From assembly GCA_034432655.1 (NCBI GenBank), contig DAOUBP010000089.1, positions 1 to 53,192 on the forward strand: a stretch of 53,192 bases of DNA. The letters are read 5' to 3'. This stretch comes from DAOUBP01 sp034432655. GTDB taxonomy: Bacteria; Chloroflexota; Anaerolineae; CG2-30-64-16. How positions within the stretch are numbered: the stretch's first letter is position 1; every line of letters starts with the position of its first letter. Below the pieces are notes generated by a model. The model made no database searches. It had not been told where the DNA came from and saw only the letters and a program-made list of their open reading frames with translations. The position numbers and the translations under genes were made by a program. Below are positions 36,901 through 43,789 of this stretch, one piece after another.

Positions 36901-37378
36901 CAGGTCTCTCCTCCTCGGCCTCGCCGTACATCTTCCCGATCGCATCTACGATGGATTGATACACGGGATTGGCATAGCATAACACCAATGCCGTCCGACC
37001 GATCGGTCGTCGCTGTTGTGCGCCGCCGCGAATATCGCGTTCGGCCGGGCCAAGGATCTTGTCGAGTTTCTCATGCTCCAACCAGCTCATGAACGAAGCC
37101 GTCTTGCCGCTGCGGATGTCGGCGAACACGGTGTCCATCGTCATGCCCGTCGGGCTGACCACCTGTTGGAACTCCGGTAGCCGTCCCCTGTCGTCAAACT
37201 GCGGATTGAGCCGGGTGCCTGCAAACCGGTCCACATCCCGCAGACTGTCGGTATCCAGCGACAGCAGAACTACATTATCGGGCACCTGCCCATACGATTC
37301 CTCAAGTCGCTCCTTGAGGATGGTTAGCGCGGCCTTGCCAGATCCGCCGACGCCGATGGCTAAAACTCGTTTTGGCAT
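33929..37378 (-). CDS. Large tubulin/FtsZ-like GTPase-fold protein
   Basis: 1149 residues from MPKRVLAIG. AGGAGG about 6 bases upstream selects this ATG; the open frame beyond it adds 23 residues without support. The Rossmann-like N-terminus (LAIGVGGSGKAAL) and the tubulin signature loop GGTGSG at 180-185 (VAGGTGSGMLIDV) place it in the tubulin superfamily, probably the 'tubulin-like' Pfam group Tubulin_2 rather than FtsZ. It is about three times longer than FtsZ, with a helical, charged middle and C-terminal region (AERAEKKTVKVRRYL). Such proteins outside cell division have been linked by gene context to membrane remodelling; polymerisation here is inference. It is likely the central cytoskeletal or force-bearing element of the locus, flanked by two VWA membrane proteins upstream and the propeller and kinase downstream. 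Confidence 0.88.
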   Translation of the reverse strand: MPKRVLAIGVGGSGKAALTILKERLEESYGQVPDNVVLLSLDTDSLRDVDRFAGTRLNPQFDDRGRLPEFQQVVSPTGMTMDTVFADIRSGKTASFMSWLEHEKLDKILGPAERDIRGGAQQRRPIGRTALVLCYANPVYQSIVDAIGKMYGEAEEERPVDARDVERSKRQIFVIGSVAGGTGSGMLIDVANLIRHAIRGNPNWQSVSVSAVIVLPDAFAMYTRFMDDPTNLKPNSFAALRELDRFMRVHSSFLPYMIRYAENQQSVTWSTNRPFDHVYLVDTASRSASQDFDLSGDPMRGVFPVVADFVMAHVDNSLGDALATLRSNAGMHYNEATGRMYSSFNVMSYIFPVNDVIESFAYRFVRELLLREFLPVTDERRRAALRQEAQEEIERSFTTSTVAGRANPTIVRKAIVATRRVNPEPLDVSWQGLFGLVSLSDVGFAEDSQLLQQSLDYLQGNLVLTRDGDYKRESFEEGATRLLNFAEQFQDDYLGLQVDPDDPESRAGGDWDVILGKYREALRVRFAEALDAVLLEVLNRRDANRMLLPHRLPYARELLAGLKNYLVNCKARLEQLWREQQIETRWHQVGEELLNAITWMNDSRGKMYLPPFATEPRKAQESFKGLFVERMNLALHRRVYRLVLDVLDSLGAAEKDSSGQRSVLDVAALELENWELTLADVDRLIAERSRQHEAERAEKKTVKVRRYLTDPAFEDELYRRPEHLPTVAARIMGQVGDQKGLQWARVDEGTPLGFKLVTTWGEAARGAEAIAKSWFDGSKNLFQVVRDNVTVAERLAAAFTSHSAFSNRCLLVQEPFLRYNPAKNDSPPFAERYVSFNLERARDDAARQFLANARATLGSQGFNVDTAAESLVACTVVEVSRGIKLTAADPYVQCEPEYWAKLSKGRESIHIFPEEQNATVFEQMIPKLGETKNLQRVFVPELVIALGNLPKVRAFVLSYASGLIYPDIYRNPKTQEESIELWLRLKDRRIVLSQSGMVRELDPRFVNLPPEEQEARLLLNALQNYMLKLTDLPEFSMNMVALVKAALQARGVSLDGIENPFTLTVGEVNEAVNEAASALGPTDAEEKDPYNRRARNALRRLERLEQFISGRLTSMKQSLDPRTRDLGTLMHLILLDEIEKLRPLTRQVR

Positions 37379-37426
37379 GATTTCCTCCTGGTTGTTATGG
37401 GCGAACTGTATGATTGGCTGAGCGTA

Positions 37427-37440
37427 ATGTTGTACAACAT
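37427..37440. promoter_or_regulatory. 14-bp palindrome upstream of tubulin-like gene
   Basis: ATGTTGTACAACAT is a perfect inverted repeat 49 bases before the ATG of the tubulin-like gene. It lies in a 73-base gap, among the longer gaps in the locus. It could be an operator for an internal promoter. I see no convincing -10/-35 pair around it. Confidence 0.35.
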
Positions 37441-37451
37441 CTGGCACAGGC

Positions 37452-39836
37452 TTAACATCGGAGCTGAGCCGGATCTGTACTGAATTTCAGGACGGTGTCC
37501 ACATCGCTTGTATTGATCTGAGTGGGCAACTGACGAATCGTACATTTGACCTGACCCGACGCAGCATCCACGACGATCACCTCTTTGCCACGACGTTCCA
37601 CCCGAAATTCAGCTGGCTTCAGCCTGCTGACGCGGATATGTCCCTTACTGCCGATCGTGGGCCTGCTGCTGCTGTGGCACAGCGCCAGGCCAGCGTTTCG
37701 GATTGATCTGGGACTACCTTCCGCCTTTCCTTTCCGGCAGACCAAGACATAGCCACTCGGGGGTGGTGTGACGGTAAGTACCAACAACATCGGGATTAGA
37801 CATACAACTAGAAATAGCAGGAGCCCCAACAACAGCAGACCGGCCACAATAAGTAACCAGACCGGTGGTGGACATCCATCGAACCGTTCACATAAGATGC
37901 CCCAGCCCGGGATTGTGGGACACTTGTCCTCGAGATCGTTGAGGCAATCATCGTCACGGTTCGGGATCGGGGTTGGGGTCGGTGTCGGCGTCGGCGTCGG
38001 CGTAGGGCTAGACGTCGGCGTTGGTGTCGGCGTTGGCGTGCAGGGATCCGCCCTGACCTGCACGGGCAACGAGCGTTCGGACGGTGCAGCAGGGCCATCA
38101 ATACTATCCGAGACCATCCGGACACGCAGTGTCGTCTCAATCGTCCTGCCACAGGCCAAATCAGCCAGCAACGCCCGGCAGATCTCCTCCATCGTCCCGA
38201 TATAGGTGTCACCGCCTCCGGGTGTCAGCGTGACTTCACGCCCTGAACCGAAAACTCGCACTTTGACCGAACCGGGCCGGGCCGCATCGAGATCACCCAC
38301 AGTTACAGTCAAGTTGGCAGGCTGTCCGCTCGCGCAAACCAGTGGTTCCGGCATTAGCCTGGCAATGTAGGCCCCGCGCCCCACATCCACCAGCAGGTCG
38401 GCCCGCGCAATCGGGATGCGTGAGCCACTACTTTCGTCGGCCAACCCGGCCTCGAACATCAGCATGAATCGGCCCGGTTTACGAGCAACGTCGGGGTAGG
38501 TGCTGATGAAATCGTGTGTTATTTCGTAGATTCCCTGTGAGTCGGGTCTGAGATTCGTCGGGATACGCATCTCGGCCGATGATCCATCAGGGTGTACCAC
38601 CCGTCCTCGGATCGGCTGGGGATCTAATATGGCGTTCCCTGCTTTGTCAGTTAACTTGAGACGTACGATGAAGGAACGGCTTGGTGACTGACGATCCACC
38701 GCCAGATACTGGTTAGTGACAGTGGTCAGGCTTACCTCAGGTTGTATAAACTGGATGTTATAAGCGCCGCCACGATCGGCAAAAACAATAACGGGAGCAT
38801 CAGAGGTCACCGTCCAGATGTCATCTCTCGGTGCCTGATCAAGCCGTGCGGTACCGATGTAGATCACCTCAACAGGGTTATCAGGTTCCCTGAACCATTC
38901 GACCTGAGGATCGCCACGTTGCACAGGTTGGCCCAGTGGGTCCTTTATCTCAACATTACCTTTGGGCCTGCCTCGTTCATGAGTGACAGTAAGCCAGAGC
39001 CGTTGCACGTACTTGCTCACATAAACCATTAGCGTCTGGCCCGGCGCCAGGGCAACGCCGTTGGTAGGGATCGTGTTCTGCAGCAGAGCAACGATCTGAT
39101 TGTATGTCTTTTCGATCTCTTGGGCAGAACCCGCACGGTAAGTACGAACATGCGTGAACTTGCGTTGCATCTCCTCCCAACAGGCGATATAGCGGATGTA
39201 ATCCGGATCAACGGGCTTCGCAGGATTCTCCAAGAGAATTATGAAGAGAGGTACGTCCGGATGCTGCCCAACGCGGCTCTCGATATCGGTGCAGGATTGG
39301 CCCTGTTCAGGATAGGGTCTGCCATCGGTCAACAATACAATGGCTGGGGCGTTTCCCGGCCGCCGCTGTTCTGATTGCTTGAGCTCACGATAAGCAGCAA
39401 GCAACGCGGGCACGATATAGGTGGTGGGTTCAGGTGTAGGAGTGCTAATTGCTCGTGCCAGCGAGTTGCGTACCTCCGGCAGGGGGCGCAAGGGACTGAT
39501 CAACTGCGGTGTTTCCTTACCAAGACTGATTGCGCCAACCTGATATTGGGCAGCGTTGGTCTCTGCAAAACCAAGCCGTGCGATGAAGAGCGATGCACCC
39601 GTGATCCGCAGGAAATCGGGATCGTTACCCCATTCGCACCCAGGACAGGTCTGCGCCTGAGGAAACATGCTACCGGAGTTATCTATAACCAACATCATAT
39701 CAATAGGTTGTCTCGGTTCAGGTCCTTGCGCCAGAGCAGGCAGCACCGCAATCCACAACATTACGGCCGCCATCAGGATAGCAAGAAAAAGACGCCTTGC
39801 TGGAGGGGTAGACTTGCCTATCACATAATCTGTCAT
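37452..39836 (-). CDS. Exported, C-terminally anchored VWA-domain protein
   Basis: 794 residues. The ATG overlaps the upstream TGA (ATGA), with AAGGAG 7-8 bases before it. A signal peptide ends near LPALAQG (about 36). The VWA domain begins 'PIDMMLVIDNSGSM' with MIDAS D52-x-S-x-S56, a TDGRPYP block, and the third acidic region later. Beta-sandwich segments follow, then a PT linker (about 605-635), a calcium-loop-like NRDDDCLNDLEDKC stretch and a TM helix near 655-686. The 105-residue C-terminal tail is cytoplasmic and beta-rich (TIGSKGHIRVSR); it might be a degenerate FHA-like module, but this is a guess. The VWA domain faces outward, with a tail available to the tubulin-like protein encoded next. 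Confidence 0.87.
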   Translation of the reverse strand: MTDYVIGKSTPPARRLFLAILMAAVMLWIAVLPALAQGPEPRQPIDMMLVIDNSGSMFPQAQTCPGCEWGNDPDFLRITGASLFIARLGFAETNAAQYQVGAISLGKETPQLISPLRPLPEVRNSLARAISTPTPEPTTYIVPALLAAYRELKQSEQRRPGNAPAIVLLTDGRPYPEQGQSCTDIESRVGQHPDVPLFIILLENPAKPVDPDYIRYIACWEEMQRKFTHVRTYRAGSAQEIEKTYNQIVALLQNTIPTNGVALAPGQTLMVYVSKYVQRLWLTVTHERGRPKGNVEIKDPLGQPVQRGDPQVEWFREPDNPVEVIYIGTARLDQAPRDDIWTVTSDAPVIVFADRGGAYNIQFIQPEVSLTTVTNQYLAVDRQSPSRSFIVRLKLTDKAGNAILDPQPIRGRVVHPDGSSAEMRIPTNLRPDSQGIYEITHDFISTYPDVARKPGRFMLMFEAGLADESSGSRIPIARADLLVDVGRGAYIARLMPEPLVCASGQPANLTVTVGDLDAARPGSVKVRVFGSGREVTLTPGGGDTYIGTMEEICRALLADLACGRTIETTLRVRMVSDSIDGPAAPSERSLPVQVRADPCTPTPTPTPTSSPTPTPTPTPTPTPIPNRDDDCLNDLEDKCPTIPGWGILCERFDGCPPPVWLLIVAGLLLLGLLLFLVVCLIPMLLVLTVTPPPSGYVLVCRKGKAEGSPRSIRNAGLALCHSSSRPTIGSKGHIRVSRLKPAEFRVERRGKEVIVVDAASGQVKCTIRQLPTQINTSDVDTVLKFSTDPAQLRC

Positions 39837-41833
39837 CGTTGACTCCTTTCGATTTCCATCGCCGGAAGAACCGTCACCTTGTATCCAGGCTTGTTCAAAA
39901 AGCGCAACTGTAGCTGATAAGCCTTTTCCGGAGCAGCCTGGCCTGCCTTCGGGAGATAGTACACACTGCGTGCCTGGATACGAATTTCCTTGGCCGATTC
40001 ACTCGAAGTCGTACGTACTTCGAGAGTGGCGTTATCAACCGGTTCCTGCGTCCAGACAGCAACCAATGGCCCCTTTCGCCCGATTTGCTCCTGAAGGATC
40101 TCCACCAGCCGGCTCGTCTTCACGATGACTTCGCCATCGGCTCGTTGCCATACAAAGCTTGGCCCCATTCCCATTAGGTTCCAATCTGCTGCGGGGTTCA
40201 GATCGGCCGTCGTTTCGAATACCTTGACAGCTACATGAGAGCGAGCGAAGCCATAACCACCAGCCGGAATGCGTCCATTCAGTTCGGAAGCCTCGCGGAG
40301 TTGCGCAACAAGCGCAGCATCATCGGACGCCTGTCCAGGCAAGTTGTCCTCACCACTCTCAGAATGCTTTCGCCCTATCTGTTTCACCTCCGGCGGCGGT
40401 GGAATCGGCGGACCAGGTTTAGAAGTCTGCTTCGGACGTCTACGCAGGGGCCAAAACAGCAACAGAAGCAGCGCAAGCAGCGGTATTAGAAGTAGCAGCA
40501 CCCAGCACGGCAGCCTGACTCCACCGATGGTGAGAACGCACTGCCGTTGCGATGTGGTCTCATCAGAAGAACGACCTGTGGTGGAAGTATTCGTCAGGGT
40601 CATCGTCATTGTCGGCTTATTCTCTTGCCGAGGAACCATTGCCGAAGATTGTGTAGGGATGGATGAAGGAGAGACAGACATCGGAACCGAGGTGGTCAGT
40701 CTGCGCGTCTGCGGAAATCCATTACAATCAAGCCAGCTTATTGTCGTAGCGGCCGTCAACGCCTGCATCACGCTCGGTAGAGGGCGCAGTCGGTAGCCGA
40801 ATTCGAGTGACTGGCCTGCATGCAGTATCTGAGCATTCCATACTAGTCGGTTCCCATCCAACCGTCCCCCGCCTTGCAAACCCACCAGATCATATTGATC
40901 GAACGGAGTGATCTCTTCGATAACTCGCAACTCTCTCGATATGATGTCCTCATCGCTTCCCGAAGCAATCACAAACAGCCGACGCAAATCGGCAGCCGTT
41001 GGATTCAAGAAGACGTGAGCATCCTGGCCCCCAGCCAACGCTCGTGCATCGGCCTCCTGCAACCGTTCTTCCTCGCGTATGTTGAGCCAGTTACCGACCA
41101 CAAAGACCTGCGCCCATTTGCTAGCATCGATAGTCTGTGCCTTTACGGCATCTTGACGTGCGAAAAAGTTGTCATGAAGTAGAAGAATCAATACAGGCAC
41201 GGCATCGGGCCGTCCCTGACGAGCTAGCAGCTCAGTTGCCTGCTTGATGCCCTTGTCGAACCCACTATCGGCGCCATTGGAGAGCCCCTCGATTGCTGTT
41301 TCGATAACCGTCGTAGTATCGGTCAGTGGTAACCGCACGTTCACCTCGTCAGCAGTAGTTATTCCGGTATCTACCGTGACGAGACCGAGGCGTGAATTAC
41401 GCGCCGGGCCATTGATACCTGAATAGACCGGCTGGTTCATCTGGATCCACAATGAACGCAGAATCTGCTGAGAGCGATCTAAGTTGGAGCCAGGCGCAGG
41501 ACGTCCAGCGCTTGGAGATGTATCCAGCAAGACCACAGCGTCAATGGGGCGAGCCGGTGCTCCAAAGCAATCAGGCAGCTTCTGGCCGGTGAGTGTGATG
41601 CCAAATGCACGTTCTTGACCGGCTGCTAACGGAGCACTTGAGTCGGCTTGTCGTTCAGCTCGCAAAGATTGCGGCATGGGTCCGGCGGCCGAAGCAAGAG
41701 CCGGTGGTTCAAAGATCGGTCCTTTTGTTTGGGCTACGGCTAGAGGAACACTCACCAGTAGTGCCAGCAAACAGACGATCGCGGCTCGCCCCAGATGCTG
41801 GATCGGCCACCGCATCATGTCCTGTGACTTCAT
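39833..41833 (-). CDS. Exported, C-terminally anchored VWA-domain protein
   Basis: 666 residues. GGAG lies 9 bases upstream of the ATG. A signal peptide covers about 17-35 (AAIVCLLALLVSVPLAVAQ). The VWA domain starts 'PIDAVVLLDTSPS' with an intact DxSxS at 104-108. ILLLHDN replaces the usual TDG block, so metal binding may be weakened. A TM helix lies near 443-462 (WVLLLLIPLLALLLLLFW), followed by a basic stop and a 200-residue cytoplasmic domain of mixed alpha/beta character (GGYGFARSHVAVKVFETTADL). Its translation is coupled to the next VWA gene by ATGA. The two VWA proteins probably form a heteromeric surface pair. Confidence 0.85.
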   Translation of the reverse strand: MKSQDMMRWPIQHLGRAAIVCLLALLVSVPLAVAQTKGPIFEPPALASAAGPMPQSLRAERQADSSAPLAAGQERAFGITLTGQKLPDCFGAPARPIDAVVLLDTSPSAGRPAPGSNLDRSQQILRSLWIQMNQPVYSGINGPARNSRLGLVTVDTGITTADEVNVRLPLTDTTTVIETAIEGLSNGADSGFDKGIKQATELLARQGRPDAVPVLILLLHDNFFARQDAVKAQTIDASKWAQVFVVGNWLNIREEERLQEADARALAGGQDAHVFLNPTAADLRRLFVIASGSDEDIISRELRVIEEITPFDQYDLVGLQGGGRLDGNRLVWNAQILHAGQSLEFGYRLRPLPSVMQALTAATTISWLDCNGFPQTRRLTTSVPMSVSPSSIPTQSSAMVPRQENKPTMTMTLTNTSTTGRSSDETTSQRQCVLTIGGVRLPCWVLLLLIPLLALLLLLFWPLRRRPKQTSKPGPPIPPPPEVKQIGRKHSESGEDNLPGQASDDAALVAQLREASELNGRIPAGGYGFARSHVAVKVFETTADLNPAADWNLMGMGPSFVWQRADGEVIVKTSRLVEILQEQIGRKGPLVAVWTQEPVDNATLEVRTTSSESAKEIRIQARSVYYLPKAGQAAPEKAYQLQLRFLNKPGYKVTVLPAMEIERSQR

Positions 41834-41849
41834 GGACTACACTCCAAAA

Positions 41850-42950
41850 CTAGTCGAACTCCACGATAGCGTTCACAACCTGAATACCTTTGAATGTCCC
41901 ATGATTAACCCACACCCTAATGTGATATAACCCCGGTGGACTACCGGCCGGCAGTTCAATCTCGGCCGTGAACTCAGCGCTTCCCTCCAAATGGACGGGA
42001 ATCATGCCCACTGTGCTTGCGAGTGACTGGTAGGTCCCTGTTGCTTTCAGTTGTTGTAGCGAAAGAGGAACAGGAGCGGGCTCATACGCCAGATTCACAA
42101 CTGGGTCACTGCTGTCTCCCAGGAATCTCCCACGTAACACCAGTCGGTCACTCAGTCTAGCTCGGCGAGGCAACGGAGAGATCTGAACGTAGCGATTCAC
42201 AAACTCCTGAGCAATCCTCAGATCACCGGTTGCGGCATTGTAGGCGATGCCGATCCCGATATGTGTATGCTCTGGCCCAAGAATGTTAGTCCGGTGGCCT
42301 TCACTACCCATTAGGCTCGCCTGGGCATCCCGAATAACCTTTGACCAATCCAAGATAGGTGCAGCAGTGCCATCAGACCAGCGTGATTGAAACCCGTAGA
42401 CGTTCTCGAACACCATGTCCAGCCCGCCGCCTTTCGCGTATCGATGATCAGGCCCGTAACCGTCGAGGTTCCAATGGCTCAGATAACCCACGCTGGCCAT
42501 CTCTTCCGCATGAGATTGTCCAACTGCTGCTGCCAAAGGGTCCCATTGAACTGGTTGAAGGCCATTGGCTAAGCGATCCCGATTGATCAGTTCCAGCATT
42601 AGTTTCTGGAGGGCAGCTGGATCGAAAACAGGCGGTGCAGTCGTTGATGGTGGTGTACCTGTCTCCACTTGTGGGGTCGAGAGTGGCGTCACGGCCTTCA
42701 AGATGGATGTCTGCCCTTCATCAACTGGTTTGCCGGGCTGTGCAGTAGGGGGCACAGGCGTGCTCTCAACGACATGCGGCTTGATGACCAGCAAGAGAAC
42801 AGATACAGCCAACAGAACGACCACCGCTGTCAAAGCAATCCATATCCAAGGAAACTGAGCTCGCTTCTTGCCCGTCGGCGGCCTTCCAGGCCTGACAAGC
42901 CGACGAGAAGGAGGCGGGTGCCGGGGTGTCCTCTGCCGTGAAGGGTTCAC
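41850..42950 (-). CDS. Membrane-anchored CAP (SCP/PR-1) domain protein
   Basis: 366 residues with a GTG start; GGAG lies 10 bases upstream. A basic N-terminus leads to a TM anchor at 35-57 (type II, C-terminus outside). A Pro/Thr linker follows, then a CAP domain at about 112-255 with HAEEMASVGYLSH and GHRTNIL, which carry the family histidine and glutamate pair, and a closing IAQEFVNRY strand. The last 110 residues form a beta-rich domain ending in VVNAIVEFD. Bacterial CAP proteins are exported; some bind lipids or cell-wall material, and their chemistry is not settled. Second gene of the locus, 38 bases after the antitoxin-like gene. Confidence 0.88.
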   Translation of the reverse strand: MNPSRQRTPRHPPPSRRLVRPGRPPTGKKRAQFPWIWIALTAVVVLLAVSVLLLVIKPHVVESTPVPPTAQPGKPVDEGQTSILKAVTPLSTPQVETGTPPSTTAPPVFDPAALQKLMLELINRDRLANGLQPVQWDPLAAAVGQSHAEEMASVGYLSHWNLDGYGPDHRYAKGGGLDMVFENVYGFQSRWSDGTAAPILDWSKVIRDAQASLMGSEGHRTNILGPEHTHIGIGIAYNAATGDLRIAQEFVNRYVQISPLPRRARLSDRLVLRGRFLGDSSDPVVNLAYEPAPVPLSLQQLKATGTYQSLASTVGMIPVHLEGSAEFTAEIELPAGSPPGLYHIRVWVNHGTFKGIQVVNAIVEFD

Positions 42951-42988
42951 TGTCGGATATCTCCAAAAGGGTTATCGCGCATACGGCG

Positions 42989-43240
42989 CTATACGGCAGA
43001 AATCTCAGACTCGGAGCTTTGCGTCGAATTGGTGGCAAGAGCTCTCACCAGGCGTTTATAGTCGTCAATGCCTACTATGACCACCATCTCCTGCCCGGCA
43101 CGTTCAACCACGTATTTCCGGCCTCGGAAGTGTGCATTCTCCAGGATCTCTCGCGTGCGCTCGCGCAGCTCGGTCACGCTGATCGTCTCGGGTTCCGTTC
43201 TCATCAAAGCCTCCATCAAGCCAGAGCCGGAGCGATACAT
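42989..43240 (-). CDS. Phd/YefM-family antitoxin-like protein without visible toxin
   Basis: 83 residues. AAGGAG is 5 bases upstream of ATG 43240; in-frame ATGs at 43216 and 43204 are weaker. The core 'ISVTELRERTREILENA' helix pair, 'YVVERAGQEMVVIVGIDDYKRL' strand-helix and variable tail match Phd/YefM proteins, which bind operator DNA and neutralise RelE/Doc toxins. No toxin gene follows; the next gene encodes a CAP protein. It is the first gene of the minus-strand locus and directly follows a promoter candidate, so a role as a local repressor is plausible. An orphan remnant of a TA pair is the alternative. Confidence 0.78.
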   Translation of the reverse strand: MYRSGSGLMEALMRTEPETISVTELRERTREILENAHFRGRKYVVERAGQEMVVIVGIDDYKRLVRALATNSTQSSESEISAV

Positions 43241-43272
43241 ACCACTCCTTAAGAGTGCATACCTTCGTACAA

Positions 43273-43301
43273 TTCTTACAGCTCTGATGATCGCTTTTCA
43301 A
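43273..43301 (-). promoter_or_regulatory. Candidate sigma-70-type promoter for the minus-strand locus
   Basis: On the minus strand TTGAAA (43301-43296), a 17-base spacer and TAAGAA (43278-43273) lie about 33 bases before the antitoxin-like ATG. The -35 is good and the -10 weak. The position at the head of a 43-kb co-oriented gene run makes it a reasonable candidate. Confidence 0.4.
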
Positions 43302-43689
43302 AAGTTCCCCTTCGCGGAATCACCGCGCCGAGGATCAGTGCGCAAGACGCAGGGGAAAAATCAAGGACGAGGTTTGAAGAAGCCCGGTAAAAAGAGAAAA
43401 TTCAAGAACAATGCCCGACCGCCCCGCCGGCTCCCAACCCTCTCCGAGATAACCGTGCAACCAGGACAGCCATGAGTTTGGACGACAACTTACCGACAAA
43501 AACTGACATGTCGCCGGAATTGTCGCCATTCTAGCTCGCACCCGATGAGTTGTATATGATCTGCGTCATACTCAGCCCGCCTTTTGCCAACCTTTGTCGT
43601 CCCATAATTTGGAAAACAGTCGCGAGCCCTGACAGTGTGGAGGGCGACATCCCCGAGTCAAAGGCTGCAGTCGCGCGGCTCGCGTCACC
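43302..43689. other. Divergent intergenic region
   Basis: This is most of the 549-base gap between the minus-strand locus and the plus-strand Tm-1-like gene. Apart from one doubtful basic micro-ORF (43338-43475) and an overlapping 20-codon frame starting ATGA at 43472, I see no gene, repeat or RNA structure. An upstream in-frame extension of the Tm-1-like ORF to 43550 has no start signals. Confidence 0.5.
43338..43475 (+). CDS. Doubtful basic micro-ORF
   Basis: 45 residues from a GTG with GAGG 5 bases upstream. The product is strongly basic (KKPGKKRKFKNNARPPRRLP). Its stop overlaps a 20-codon frame (ATGA). No family recognised. It could be a decayed gene end or chance coding. Confidence 0.25.
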   Translation: MRKTQGKNQGRGLKKPGKKRKFKNNARPPRRLPTLSEITVQPGQP

Positions 43690-43719
43690 TTGCCATCTCC
43701 CCGCCAAATCGGGTATGAT
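43690..43719 (+). promoter_or_regulatory. Promoter of the Tm-1-like operon
   Basis: TTGCCA (43690-43695), an 18-base spacer and TATGAT (43714-43719) lie about 70 bases before the ATG at 43790. The leader after it contains a CCGCC-TCTT-GGCGG stem and further G/C-rich complementarity. It supports the start at 43790 over the longer open frame. Confidence 0.55.
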
Positions 43720-43789
43720 TATCTCCGCCTCTTGGCGGGACGGGCTCCCGCTCGCCAACGGCTCACCAACCAAAGGAGGTTGTTGCAGC

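Noticed and set aside
42951..43550. Toxin gene partner for the Phd/YefM protein
   Set aside because: No RelE, Doc or PIN-like frame is present on either side.
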